The notes: generated by a model not told the origin, from the letters alone. Counted from the stretch's first letter, positions 17,771 to 26,837 are shown. The stretch is 64,000 nt of DNA from CAZPHU01 sp964419255 (GCA_964419255.1 CAYQOU010000015.1:1-64000), one strand, 5' to 3'. Translations and numbers: made by a program.

Positions 17771-20029
17771 GTGCCAATTTTCAGTAAAGTAGGCAATTCA
17801 CCGAAAATTGCGGTTATTGGCAACTATCTGCCGCGCCAATGCGGGATCGCGACATTTACCACCGACCTATGCGATTCTCTGGCAAAGGAAATAGGACGGA
17901 AAGATCATATTGGCGCTATTGCAATGGATGATACGATCGACGGATACGCATATCCATCCGCGGTAAAATTCCAGATCCAGGCACAACGTCAGGCCGATTA
18001 TATTCGCGCCGCCGAATTCATAAACGTCAGCGACTTCGATGCCCTGATCCTTCAGCACGAATACGGCATTTTCGGAGGAAAGTCAGGAGCATATATTATC
18101 CACCTGCTCAAACAGCTGCGCATGCCCATAATCGCCACGCTTCACACCGTGCTCGATGAGCCCACTGAGGAGCAACGAACCATCCTGACAGAACTGGCAA
18201 ACTACTGTGCCAGACTGGTGGTCATGAGCAGCCGGGCAATCTCTATCCTCAAGGACATTTACAATATACCGGAAGAAAAAGTAACGCTTATCCCTCACGG
18301 CATTCCCGATCTCCCTTTTGTCGACCCCAGCTTTCATAAGGATCAGTTCGGGGTCGAGCGTAATAAGGTGATGCTGACATTCGGGCTATTGAGCCCCGGT
18401 AAAGGAATCGAGCATCTCATTGACGCCATGCCTGCGATCATCGAAAAACATCCTGATGTAATTTACATTATTCTCGGTGCTACACATCCCCACATAAAAA
18501 AGGTTTACGGCGATGCGTATCGACACGGACTGCAGCAGAAGGTCGCACAACTGGGCATCGAGGATCATGTACAGTTTCACAATCAATTTGTCACAATCGA
18601 TATGCTCTGTCAGTATATTGGCGCCGCCGATGTTTACATCACTCCCTACCTGTCTCCCAAGCAGATAGCCTCCGGAACTCTTGCCTATACGCTGGGAGCG
18701 GGAAAAGCGGTGGTATCGACGCCCTACTGGTATGCAGAGGAGCTTATCGGGGAAGACCGGGGAAGACTTGTGCCGTTTGCCGATCCTGATGCATTGGCTC
18801 ATCATGTGGCGGACCTTCTCGGAGACGATGTGGAACGCAATGCGATCCGTAAACGTGCCTATCAGCACTGCCGACACATGGTTTGGAAAGAGGTCGCCAG
18901 AAGGTATCTGGAACTTATTGACAGTATAATAAAAGAACGCATCGAATTTCCGCAGCCGCACTATGGAAAATCTTTTCTTCTCACCATGATCGATGAGCTG
19001 CCGGAAGTCAGGCTTAAACACCTCTCCATGCTCACCGACGATACGGGTATCGTACAGCATGCAAAGTATGCGACACCAAACCGGTTCGAAGGCTACTGCA
19101 GTGATGATAACGCCAGGGCGCTTATTGCAACCTGCATGCATTATCACCAGAGCGAAGATGACACGGTGATCCCGTTAATTCATCGATACCTCTCCTTTTT
19201 GCATCACGCTTACAACGGTGAGCAAAAGAGGTTCAGAAATTTTCTCACCTACGACCGCCACTGGCTTGAGGAGGTCGGCAGCGAGGATTCACAGGGGCGA
19301 ACCATGTGGGCGCTTGGCGCGGCGGTTCGATTTTCACCAAACTCCTCTATTCGCGACCACGCTACTCACCTGTTTTCCCATGGTCTTCCCATGCTCGAAA
19401 CTCTGCAACATCCCCGGGCATGGGCATTTTCTATTATCGGACTTCATCACTACCTGGCCATTTACGGAGGTGATGCCTCGGCACGACGATCCAGAAAGGA
19501 ACTGTCCCAGAAACTCTTTGCCCTCTACCTGAAAAATCGCAGCAAATCCTGGCTGTGGTTTGAGGATATCGTGACCTATTCGAATGCAAAGCTGTCGCAT
19601 GCCCTGATACTGGCCGGCCAGTGGATACCCAATGGCAAGATGTTTCATGCCGGACTGGAGAGTCTGCGATGGCTTCTCGAGCAACAGATCCATCCGGAAG
19701 GTCATCTGAGCCTCATCGGAAACAACAGATGGTATCGACGTAACGGCGAAAAGTCCAATTTCGACCAGCAACCGGTTGATGCGATGTGTCTGGTAGAGGC
19801 GTGCGTGGAAGCCTACCGGGTGACGCGCGACAAGGAATGGCTGGAGTATGCACGACTTTGCCTGGCATGGTTTCTGGGGCGAAACGATCTTAAAACCCCT
19901 ATGTACAATTTCAACACCGGCGGCTGTCACGACGGACTGGAACCGGACGGGGTGAATGCAAATCAGGGTGCGGAATCTACTTTGGCCTGGCTGATATCGG
20001 TGTTGACAATGAAGGAGATGCTGAGTTAG
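17771..20029 (+). CDS. GT4 glycosyltransferase with C-terminal alpha/alpha-barrel domain
   Basis: A two-domain enzyme of 752 residues. Residues about 10-390 are a GT-B retaining glycosyltransferase of family GT4: an N-terminal ligand loop PRQCGIATFTTDL, acceptor-side LQHEYGIFGG, donor-domain GLLSPGKGIEHLI, and TPYLSPKQIASGTLAYTLGAGK leading to the conserved acidic site and PYWYAEELI. From about 400 the protein is a helical domain with aromatic- and histidine-rich motifs (GYCSDDNARAL, RNFLTYDRHW, GRTMWALG, SWLWFED), as in glycoside-hydrolase-like (alpha/alpha)6 barrels. The start is GTG at 17771, decided by AGGAGA 8 bases upstream; the frame is open further 5' inside the preceding gene. Homologues of this layout often sit near mannoside phosphorylases, but none is here. 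It probably makes a cytosolic mannose- or glucose-containing oligosaccharide. Confidence 0.85.
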   Translation: MPIFSKVGNSPKIAVIGNYLPRQCGIATFTTDLCDSLAKEIGRKDHIGAIAMDDTIDGYAYPSAVKFQIQAQRQADYIRAAEFINVSDFDALILQHEYGIFGGKSGAYIIHLLKQLRMPIIATLHTVLDEPTEEQRTILTELANYCARLVVMSSRAISILKDIYNIPEEKVTLIPHGIPDLPFVDPSFHKDQFGVERNKVMLTFGLLSPGKGIEHLIDAMPAIIEKHPDVIYIILGATHPHIKKVYGDAYRHGLQQKVAQLGIEDHVQFHNQFVTIDMLCQYIGAADVYITPYLSPKQIASGTLAYTLGAGKAVVSTPYWYAEELIGEDRGRLVPFADPDALAHHVADLLGDDVERNAIRKRAYQHCRHMVWKEVARRYLELIDSIIKERIEFPQPHYGKSFLLTMIDELPEVRLKHLSMLTDDTGIVQHAKYATPNRFEGYCSDDNARALIATCMHYHQSEDDTVIPLIHRYLSFLHHAYNGEQKRFRNFLTYDRHWLEEVGSEDSQGRTMWALGAAVRFSPNSSIRDHATHLFSHGLPMLETLQHPRAWAFSIIGLHHYLAIYGGDASARRSRKELSQKLFALYLKNRSKSWLWFEDIVTYSNAKLSHALILAGQWIPNGKMFHAGLESLRWLLEQQIHPEGHLSLIGNNRWYRRNGEKSNFDQQPVDAMCLVEACVEAYRVTRDKEWLEYARLCLAWFLGRNDLKTPMYNFNTGGCHDGLEPDGVNANQGAESTLAWLISVLTMKEMLS

Positions 20030-20565
20030 AAAAAAAATGTATTTTCCCCTTCTTCCGCCCTTCCGTCATAGTGATTTTCATTCTGTTTTTTACCCGACGG
20101 GATATATGGCCGGGTATCAAACTGGGAATCCAATATTCCGAGATTGCTGACGTGGTCATGCCTCATGCTACTTTGTGGATTGCGCGAGAGAATCGCTCAA
20201 CGGAAATCTTTTTTACCGGCCCATGATTTATTCCCACCAGCGACTCTCACGATGCATATCGCTTGTGTCATCTGGTCAATCGGAATTTCGGCCTGTGGTT
20301 CCCCGTGATGACGAATCAGCCTGTGTGTTTAAGACGACTCGGAGCACACGATGTGCGCAGAGCACTGCCGAACAGGCAGCCCGAAGTGCGGCTCACACGA
20401 CGTGAGCGGGCCGGAACGCGGGAGGTGCCCATATGATTACAAATCATCCCAAAAAACCAGCTTCGTCTTCACTCGGTTCCCAGGCTTTTATTCCTTGAAA
20501 AAATTCTCACTATCACTGTATTATTTTATACCCCTGCAAACCTTAATCAAAAAGATATCTCGCCT
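20030..20565. other. 536-base intergenic region with three tandem hairpins
   Basis: No coding frame here has a ribosome site or family resemblance. Three exact short hairpins occur in a row: GCACA/TGTGC at 20344-20356 (loop CGA), CTGCC/GGCAG at 20365-20379 (loop GAACA) and GCTCAC/GTGAGC at 20391-20407 (loop ACGAC). A GCCC at 20379-20382 can also pair with GGGC at 20408-20411, enclosing the third. This may be a structured small RNA, a leader for the downstream dus gene, or a palindromic intergenic repeat. Confidence 0.4.
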
Positions 20566-21537
20566 ATGCCTATGCTTTCAAAAAAACTGATTCTCGCCCC
20601 CCTGCGCGGCATCACCAATCACCATTTCAGGACGCTGTTTCAGAAACATTTCGGCGGGTTCGATCTGGCTATGGCGCCGTTTGTTCCCACAGTGCAGGCG
20701 CAAAAATTCAACGAAAATCTGTTTCGGGATATCATCCCCGCCAAAAACAACACGCTTGCGGTCATACCCCAGCTTCTGGGAAACAATCCGGATGATTTTC
20801 TGCGCATGGCGGCTCATATCCACCAGCGCTACGGTTTCTCCGAGATCAACTGGAATCTGGGATGTCCGGTCGGCACGGTGACCCGCAAGAAGAAAGGCTC
20901 GGGCCTGCTTCAGTACCCGGAGCTGATATACTCTTTTCTGGATTCGGTGATGCACAGACGTCCCTGCGATATCTCTATCAAAATCCGGCTCGGATACGAC
21001 CGCCCCGACCGTCTGACGGCAATGATGGAAAAGCTCAACGACTACCCGATCTGCTGCCTGACCGTCCATGCGCGTACGGCGGCACAGATGTATGAGGGTT
21101 CGGTTGACCTGGACCATTTCGCCCAGGTCTATGACGCAGCGCGGATGCCTGTCTGGTACAACGGGGATATCACATCGAAGGCCGCGTTTTCGGCGCTCTC
21201 AGAACGGTTTCCGAATGTCTCGGGATGGATGATCGGACGGGGCGCGATCAGCGATCCTTTCCTTCCCCAAAAGATTAAGGGAACCACCGAGGATGATCCG
21301 ATTCAAAGAATCTGTTTTTTCCATGAGGAACTTTTCGAGATCTATCGGCAGCACTACTATGGCCCCGCTCCCCTTCTGGGCGCGATGAAAGAGATATGGA
21401 ACCATCTGCATCAGTTCTTTCAAAACGGGGGGAAAATGCTCAAAGCGGTGCGGAAAACCAAAACGCCGGATCATTATCTGGCTGAGGTCAAATCTCTTCT
21501 GAACTCATCTGTCCCCGCAGAGCATCAGCGCTTGTAG
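20566..21537 (+). CDS. dus: tRNA-dihydrouridine synthase
   Basis: An FMN-dependent tRNA-dihydrouridine synthase of 323 residues, which reduces specific uridines in the tRNA D-loop. It has LAPLRGITNHHFR at the N-terminus, the catalytic Cys in NWNLGCPVGTVTRKKKGSGLL, FMN-phosphate binding IGRGAISDPFL, and TVHARTAAQMYEG. The ATGs at 20566 and 20572 are both possible starts, neither with a strong ribosome site. It is closer in length and motifs to the DusC-like group than to DusB, though I cannot settle the subfamily. Its 3' end overlaps the convergent phosphoesterase by 13 bases. Confidence 0.9.
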   Translation: MPMLSKKLILAPLRGITNHHFRTLFQKHFGGFDLAMAPFVPTVQAQKFNENLFRDIIPAKNNTLAVIPQLLGNNPDDFLRMAAHIHQRYGFSEINWNLGCPVGTVTRKKKGSGLLQYPELIYSFLDSVMHRRPCDISIKIRLGYDRPDRLTAMMEKLNDYPICCLTVHARTAAQMYEGSVDLDHFAQVYDAARMPVWYNGDITSKAAFSALSERFPNVSGWMIGRGAISDPFLPQKIKGTTEDDPIQRICFFHEELFEIYRQHYYGPAPLLGAMKEIWNHLHQFFQNGGKMLKAVRKTKTPDHYLAEVKSLLNSSVPAEHQRL

Positions 21538-22049
21538 AGGCCGTATTCGGAGCGGTAAAGCTCTATCTCCTCGATCGGATTATAGGAGAGATCGAATATT
21601 TTCGCGACTATTTTCTTGTCCTGAATATCGATAAGCGCAAATGAGGGATCTATGTTCTTGTCGCGACTTTTCTTGAGATGACCCGGATTTATCAGCACAT
21701 GACCGTCTCCCAAACTGATCTCGGGGTTATGGGTGTGGCCATGCAGGATGATATCGGCGATGGTGCGGTCCTCTTCGGTGATATCCTTTTCGGTATGCAC
21801 CAGCATGATCTGCAGCCCCATGATATTCTCAAAGACCTTCTTGGGCAGCTTACCCGAGCGATACCCCTCATGATAGGTGCCGGGCACCTGTACGATTTCG
21901 ATGCCCTTATCCGCCAGATCGATCACATCCTCGTAGTCATCGCCCAGATGACAGAGCATGGCAATGTGCTGTTTTTCAATCAACCAGTCCGCAACGGCAT
22001 CAAGGGTCTCTTTGTTCCGATGGGTGTCGGAAACCACTCCAATCTTCAT
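21525..22049 (-). CDS. YfcE/MJ0936-type phosphodiesterase
   Basis: A calcineurin-like metallophosphoesterase of 174 residues. The di-metal ligands are in GVVSDTHRN (Asp/His), CHLGDDYEDV (Asp, where others have GD), VPGTYHEG (usually GNCD/GNHE, here GTYHE), VHTEKD, LHGHTHNPE and LINPGHL. The GxHxH-type HGHTH is intact, but the Asn-His (GNHD) step is altered to GTYHE, which might change catalysis or substrate. Family members hydrolyse phosphodiesters in vitro. AAGGAG stands well placed before the ATG. Probably monocistronic. Confidence 0.82.
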   Translation of the reverse strand: MKIGVVSDTHRNKETLDAVADWLIEKQHIAMLCHLGDDYEDVIDLADKGIEIVQVPGTYHEGYRSGKLPKKVFENIMGLQIMLVHTEKDITEEDRTIADIILHGHTHNPEISLGDGHVLINPGHLKKSRDKNIDPSFALIDIQDKKIVAKIFDLSYNPIEEIELYRSEYGLYKR

Positions 22050-22083
22050 ACAAGACTCCTTTTCGAGTATCGGTTATGAAACG

Positions 22084-22287
22084 CACCCCATCCGGCCAGC
22101 CGCAAACACACCGGCCGGCCACCTTCCCCTTGGCAAGGGGAAGGCAAACATACCCCATCCGGCCAGCAGAGAACCCACCGGCTGCCCAGGAGGGGGTGAA
22201 TTCATGGTTGCCGTATCAAGTACGGCATGACACCCCTGACTGTATTCGCTACCACGCCTTCAAGTCCCCCATCGGGGATTTAGGGGG
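22084..22287. repeat. Cluster of REP-like palindromes and a direct repeat
   Basis: This intergenic region packs four elements into about 200 bases. An imperfect direct repeat of about 36 bases (ACCCCATCCGGCCAGC..., 22084-22120 and 22151-22187) flanks a near-perfect palindrome CCTTCCCCTT/AAGGGGAAGG (22122-22144). Then come TGCCGTA/TACGGCA (22209-22227) and an AAGTCCCCCATCGGGG...TTTAGGGGGC element (22262-22287). The last three resemble palindromes scattered between genes in many bacterial genomes. Confidence 0.75.
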
Positions 22288-22298
22288 CAGGAGTTAAT

Positions 22299-24380
22299 TC
22301 AGCCTTTCTTCAGACCGGCAACCCTGGCAATCAGTGCATCAAATTCTTTCAAATAGGTATCCACATGCCCGATAATATGCTCGGCGGTGTAGCCGAATTT
22401 TTCGTCAAGCACATTAAAGGGGGCAGATGCACCGAAACGCTCCATGCCGATCACCTTTCCAAACGGACCAACCAGCTCACGCATGGAAACCGGCAACCCT
22501 GCGGTCAGGCCAAGCACCGGTACGCCAAAGGGGAAAATCGTCTCGCGGTACTCCTGAGGCTGCTCCAGAAAAAGCGCCTCCGAAATCGCAGAGACCACCT
22601 GTACGTTTAGTTTCTTCTCGTCTTTCAAGCGCACAGCGGCTTCATACATCGTATGGACCTCCGAGCCGTTTGCCACCAGAATGATATCAGGTTTTCCATC
22701 GGCCTCCAAAACGGTGTATGCCCCTTTTTGCGCCTGAAGTGCATCCTCATATCGGCTGCCTGATGCTTTAGCCGGGATATCGCTGATGTTCTGGCGTGAG
22801 AGAAGCAGCGCTGTGGGACAGGCGGTGTTTTCCAGCGCGATTTTCCAGGCGACGGTGGTCTCTGCCGCATCCGCGGGTCGAAGCACCAGCATACTGCGCT
22901 CGCCGTCCAGATTCTTCATCTTCTCCAGCAGCCGAATCTGCGCCTCCTGCTCGATCGGCTGATGCGTCGGACCATCCTCACCGACTCTGAACGCATCATG
23001 CGTCCAGACATATTTCACCGGAAGCTTCATCAGAGCAGCCAGCCGAACCGCGGGTTTCATGTAATCGGAGAACACAAAAAAGGTTCCCGCCACCGGGATC
23101 ACCCCTCCATGCAGCGCCATACCGTTGACGATCGCCCCCATTGTCATCTCAGCAACACCTGCCTGCAAAAATCCGCCGCTGAAATCCCCTCTCACGAAGG
23201 ATGAGGAGTTGTCCAGAAACGCTCCGGTGTTGTCACTGTTTGACAGATCCGCCGAAGAGACAATCATGTTTTCGACCTTCTTTGCAAACAGTGCCAGCAC
23301 AGTGCCCGATGCCTTGCGGGTAGCGATGTTAGAAGCCTGCTTTATCGAGGCAAAATCGATCTCGGGGATTGCACCGTTGAGGAACTGATGCAGCTTTTTG
23401 GCCAGAATCTGATTTGAACTCTCCCACCTTTGCTGTTCCTCTTTGCGGGCAGCAACCTCTGTACGCTTTCGATCGAGGATCTTTTTGTAGTATTCTTTGA
23501 CTTCCGGAAAGATTTCGAACGGATTGTCGGGATTGCCGCCGAGATTTTTCACCGTGTGAGCAAATGATGCCCCCGCCTTCGAAATCGGCATGCCGTGAGT
23601 GCAGGTCATTTTCTCGAAGTTCTCTTCGTTGGCGGTGAGACATCCCTTGCCCATGACCGTTTTTCCGATGATCAGATACGGTTTCTGGCTCTCCTCGGTC
23701 GCACGCGTGAGGGCTGCACGGATCTGCTGCGGATCGTTGCCATCGATGGTCTCAACCCGCCATCCCCACGCTTCGTATTTTTTTGCGGTATCCTCACTGG
23801 TGACCTCCTCGGTCACATGGGACAGCTGGATATCGTTTGAATCATAAAACATCACATAGTTTGACAGCCCCAGATGTCCCGCGATTCGCCCTACGCCCTG
23901 GGAGATCTCCTCCTGTATGCCGCCGTCGGATATGTAGGTATAGATATTGTGGGCGGTCCACTCCCCGAATCGAGCCGCGAGGAACCGTTCCGCTATGGCG
24001 GCCCCCAGTGCCATTCCATGCCCCATGCCAAGCGGCCCGGAGGTGTTTTCGACGCCGCGGCGGGGATCGTGTTCCGGATGGCCGGGAGTCGGGCTTGCCC
24101 ACTGGCGAAACTGCTTTATTTCATCCATGGTAAACGCACCGCTGAGCAGAAGGATAGAATAAAGCATCGGTGACATGTGTCCGGGATCGAGGAAAAAGCG
24201 ATCTCTGAAATCCCAAGCGAAGTTATCCGGATCGAAGCGAAGGAATTCCGAATACAGTATGTGGATGAAATCGGCTCCGCCCATCGCACCACCCGGATGT
24301 CCCGATTCAGCCTTCTCAACCATAGCCGCAGACAAAATGCGGATATTATCTGCTGCTCTTTTAGCCACCTTTAAATCCAT
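22299..24380 (-). CDS. tkt: Transketolase
   Basis: A thiamine-diphosphate enzyme of 693 residues, which moves two-carbon ketol units in the pentose phosphate pathway. The N-terminal domain has ESGHPGGAMGGADF and GPLGMGHGMALG. The ThDP/Mg motif is ISDGGIQEEISQG followed by YDSNDIQLS. The Pyr domain has VRGDFSGGFLQAGVAEMTMG and THDAFRVGEDGPTHQPIEQ, and the C-terminal domain is complete. ATG 24380 with GGGAG about 7 bases upstream is preferred over an in-frame GTG at 24392. It is transcribed alone and ends next to the palindrome cluster. Confidence 0.93.
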   Translation of the reverse strand: MDLKVAKRAADNIRILSAAMVEKAESGHPGGAMGGADFIHILYSEFLRFDPDNFAWDFRDRFFLDPGHMSPMLYSILLLSGAFTMDEIKQFRQWASPTPGHPEHDPRRGVENTSGPLGMGHGMALGAAIAERFLAARFGEWTAHNIYTYISDGGIQEEISQGVGRIAGHLGLSNYVMFYDSNDIQLSHVTEEVTSEDTAKKYEAWGWRVETIDGNDPQQIRAALTRATEESQKPYLIIGKTVMGKGCLTANEENFEKMTCTHGMPISKAGASFAHTVKNLGGNPDNPFEIFPEVKEYYKKILDRKRTEVAARKEEQQRWESSNQILAKKLHQFLNGAIPEIDFASIKQASNIATRKASGTVLALFAKKVENMIVSSADLSNSDNTGAFLDNSSSFVRGDFSGGFLQAGVAEMTMGAIVNGMALHGGVIPVAGTFFVFSDYMKPAVRLAALMKLPVKYVWTHDAFRVGEDGPTHQPIEQEAQIRLLEKMKNLDGERSMLVLRPADAAETTVAWKIALENTACPTALLLSRQNISDIPAKASGSRYEDALQAQKGAYTVLEADGKPDIILVANGSEVHTMYEAAVRLKDEKKLNVQVVSAISEALFLEQPQEYRETIFPFGVPVLGLTAGLPVSMRELVGPFGKVIGMERFGASAPFNVLDEKFGYTAEHIIGHVDTYLKEFDALIARVAGLKKG

Positions 24381-24518
24381 TATCACTCCCACAAAGGTTT
24401 AAGACGACAGCGCGGGGAAAACACTGCTCCCACGCGCGAAAACACTACCGCAATAAAACGTGATAAAATATATAAAGGAAGGCCTGAGAAATGAAACAAA
24501 GTGCAGAAGAGGTGTGGA

Positions 24519-25550
24519 TTATTCAACCGCCCAGCTCAAAGCGGCATCCGCGATCTGTCCGATGGGCAGGATTTTCTCCACGGCATCCATCTTCACCGCC
24601 TCTCCCGGCATACCCCAGACGACACTCGTCTTCTCGTCCTGCGCAACGGTGTGCGCTCCGGCCTGCCGCATCGCCAGAAGCCCGGCGGCCCCATCGGCAC
24701 CCATGCCGGTGAGGATGATACCGACCGCGTTTGCTCCAACATACCGGGCGACAGAGTTGAACATCACCTCCACGCTCGGGCGCTGATGATGCACCTGGGG
24801 TCCGGTACGGATGCGGACAAGATAGCGCGCTCCACTTCGCTCAACAACCATATGATAATTGCCCGGCGCGATCAAAACAGTTCCGTTAACGATAGAATCC
24901 CTATCCTTAGCCTCGCAGACTTTTAACCGCGATGTCCGGTCAAGCCGCTCGGCAAAGCTTTTAGTGAATTTCTCCGGCATGTGCTGTACAATGACAATGC
25001 CGGGTGCATTATGCGGCATACTCCGAAGCACCTGCTCTATTGCCACCGTTCCTCCAGTCGAGGCACCGATTGCGATAATTCTGTTTGTCGTTTTGGTCAT
25101 CGATGAGCGTGTGGGCCTGACAATATGCATCTGACTGCGCGCAGCGGTCAAGCGCGTAAGGTCGAGTCCGGCGGCAGCCCTGATCTGCTCGCGCAGAATG
25201 GCAAGAATATTTCCGACGGTATAGGCGCTACCAGGTTTACAGATCACATCGACCGCCCCGATATCAAGTGCCTCCATCGCCATTGCCCCGCCCTGTGGTG
25301 TCAGAGAACTGACCACGATGGTCGGGATCGGATGATGGTGCATTAGTTTGCGCAGAAAGGTAAGACCATCCATTCGCGGCATTTCTATATCCAGGGTGAT
25401 CACATCCGGCTTGTATTCAACAATCTTGTCGCGAGCGACATAGGGGTCAGGAGCGGTGGCAACAACCTTGATTTCTTCGTATTTTGACAGCTCCCGTGAG
25501 AAGATCTGCCTTACAACTGCCGAATCGTCAACTACCAGTACCTTGATCAT
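24519..25550 (-). CDS. cheB: Chemotaxis protein-glutamate methylesterase
   Basis: CheB removes methyl groups from receptor glutamates and can deamidate glutamines. The 343-residue product has an N-terminal receiver (IKVLVVDDS, phospho-acceptor Asp54 in ITLDIEMPRMDG) and a C-terminal methylesterase with Ser in AIGASTGGT, His in VIVQHMPEKF and Asp in GMGADGAAGLL, the full triad. A much longer upstream frame exists, but ATG 25550 has TTGGAG 6 bases upstream and starts exactly at the domain. It is the last gene of the minus-strand chemosensory operon, 22 bases after cheX. Confidence 0.95.
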   Translation of the reverse strand: MIKVLVVDDSAVVRQIFSRELSKYEEIKVVATAPDPYVARDKIVEYKPDVITLDIEMPRMDGLTFLRKLMHHHPIPTIVVSSLTPQGGAMAMEALDIGAVDVICKPGSAYTVGNILAILREQIRAAAGLDLTRLTAARSQMHIVRPTRSSMTKTTNRIIAIGASTGGTVAIEQVLRSMPHNAPGIVIVQHMPEKFTKSFAERLDRTSRLKVCEAKDRDSIVNGTVLIAPGNYHMVVERSGARYLVRIRTGPQVHHQRPSVEVMFNSVARYVGANAVGIILTGMGADGAAGLLAMRQAGAHTVAQDEKTSVVWGMPGEAVKMDAVEKILPIGQIADAALSWAVE

Positions 25551-25572
25551 AAAACTCCAATGTGCTGCGCGT

Positions 25573-26034
25573 TTATTCGTCGAGAGCAAAGGTGAATAAC
25601 ACCGGATGCCCTTCCGCTTCAACCCACAAACTCTCAGCTTTGCGATGTTGTTCCTCCGCCTCCTCCTCAGAGACAACCGCCGGCAGGCCGAGATCAAATA
25701 TCGGTTGGCTGCCAAATATTTCCGAGAGAAGATTGCCGGCAATCATGTTGAGAATCTCCTTTATCGCATCCCGCCCCTTCTCATGCGCATCCGGGCTGTT
25801 TTCATCCTGACCGAGAAGATTTGCCGCGGCAAGGTGGAGAAAAGGCTCCTCGCACCAAAGAGACATGCTCCCCTGATGATATCCCGAAAATGTTATAACC
25901 GTACAGACCGGCGACCACTCCGTGTCCTCCGGAATCGCTTCATTCACCATTGGGTCGATGAATATGAAAGCTCCATCACAAAGAACTCTGTTTATGACGG
26001 TAAATGCCGTCTCATGAAAATTACTCACCGGCAT
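25573..26034 (-). CDS. cheX: CheX-like chemotaxis phosphatase domain protein
   Basis: A 153-residue protein with the CheC/CheX fold. CheX proteins dephosphorylate CheY~P with a Glu-x-x-Asn pair on one helix; here the helix reads DAIKEILNMIAGNLL, giving Glu93 and Asn96. The N-terminal beta strands (GAFIFIDP, TVITFSGYHQGSMSLWC) fit the family. It starts inside the end of the preceding receiver gene (14-base overlap), with a G-rich ribosome site, so the phosphatase and a likely target are translationally coupled. The C-terminus has an acidic/Gln-rich insertion (SEEEAEEQHRK). Confidence 0.8.
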   Translation of the reverse strand: MPVSNFHETAFTVINRVLCDGAFIFIDPMVNEAIPEDTEWSPVCTVITFSGYHQGSMSLWCEEPFLHLAAANLLGQDENSPDAHEKGRDAIKEILNMIAGNLLSEIFGSQPIFDLGLPAVVSEEEAEEQHRKAESLWVEAEGHPVLFTFALDE

Positions 26035-26413
26035 GCCATCCCCCCAGTGTATTTATAATTACATCTCGTATATTCTCAGGAGTAAACGGCTTTCTCAGAT
26101 ACTCCTTTATACCTTTTTCTTCCAGCTCCCGGATCCTCGTCGAGCTGCCCTCAGTGGATACCACCACCACCGGTATGTCACGATATTCGGGATGTCCGCG
26201 CATGACATCGATCAGCTCGATCCCGTTCATCTGTGGCATGTTAATATCCGAGAAGATGATATCGACCCAGTTGTTTTCCAGCAGGCTCAGTGCATCTTTG
26301 CCGTTTTGTGCCTGCAAAATTGAACGTACCGGCAACCGCGTCATTCCAATTGTCCGCGTAAGCATCGAGCGAATCGTTTCGGAATCGTCGACTATCATAA
26401 TTGTATACGCCAT
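26021..26413 (-). CDS. CheY-like response regulator
   Basis: A stand-alone receiver of 130 residues with all catalytic positions: Asp9/Asp10 in IVDDS, phospho-acceptor Asp56 in FSDINMPQMNG, Ser/Thr in VVVSTEG and Lys in LRKPF. There is no output domain, so it acts by protein binding or as a phosphate sink. ATG 26413 has an excellent CCAGGAGGAG upstream. It overlaps the following cheX gene by 14 bases, which suggests that the CheX-type phosphatase works on this receiver. Confidence 0.92.
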   Translation of the reverse strand: MAYTIMIVDDSETIRSMLTRTIGMTRLPVRSILQAQNGKDALSLLENNWVDIIFSDINMPQMNGIELIDVMRGHPEYRDIPVVVVSTEGSSTRIRELEEKGIKEYLRKPFTPENIRDVIINTLGGWHAGE

Positions 26414-26465
26414 AAACTCCTCCTGGTGCGTATTCCGGAGAATCCACATACATTATGCCTGTTTC

Positions 26466-26837
26466 TCATTCTGAACGCTCCATGATTTGTGTATCCACAT
26501 TTTGTATCATCTTCAGAATATCACCCGGTCTGAATGGTTTCTGCAAAAAGCCTCTGATACCAAGAGAACTGATGATTTTTGAAATGACATCCTCCTGAGC
26601 CAACCCACTGACACTTATGATGGGTATATTTGACTGGCGCAACCGAAGAATAAACTCGGTTCCCTCAAGCTCGGGCATCATAATATCGGTAATAATAACA
26701 TCAACACGGTAAACCGTCAGAAGGTCTATTGCGTTTCGCCCGTTATTTGCGGCTATTACCGCGTGCCCTCCCTGTTCCAAAACCTCTGCCAGCATCTCGC
26801 GCGTATCGTGATGATCATCCACTACCATTATAACCAT
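26466..26837 (-). CDS. CheY-like response regulator
   Basis: A single receiver domain of 123 residues: VVDDHHDT with the acidic pair, Asp51 in IITDIMMPELEG, Ser in ISVSGLA, Lys in LQKPF. The His-His after the acidic pair and Asp-Thr recall receivers usually linked to histidine kinases more than flagellar CheY. AAGGGGAAA precedes the ATG. It lies in the operon between cheD and the next receiver, 52 bases from the latter. Confidence 0.9.
   Translation of the reverse strand: MVIMVVDDHHDTREMLAEVLEQGGHAVIAANNGRNAIDLLTVYRVDVIITDIMMPELEGTEFILRLRQSNIPIISVSGLAQEDVISKIISSLGIRGFLQKPFRPGDILKMIQNVDTQIMERSE

Noticed and set aside
20175..20405. Small protein of 76 residues in the intergenic region before dus
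   Set aside because: No ribosome site, no family pattern, and the region folds into hairpins.
22084..22287. CRISPR or riboswitch in the repeat cluster
   Set aside because: The elements are different from each other and not regularly spaced; no riboswitch core can be built, and they lie downstream of the adjacent genes and not in their leaders.
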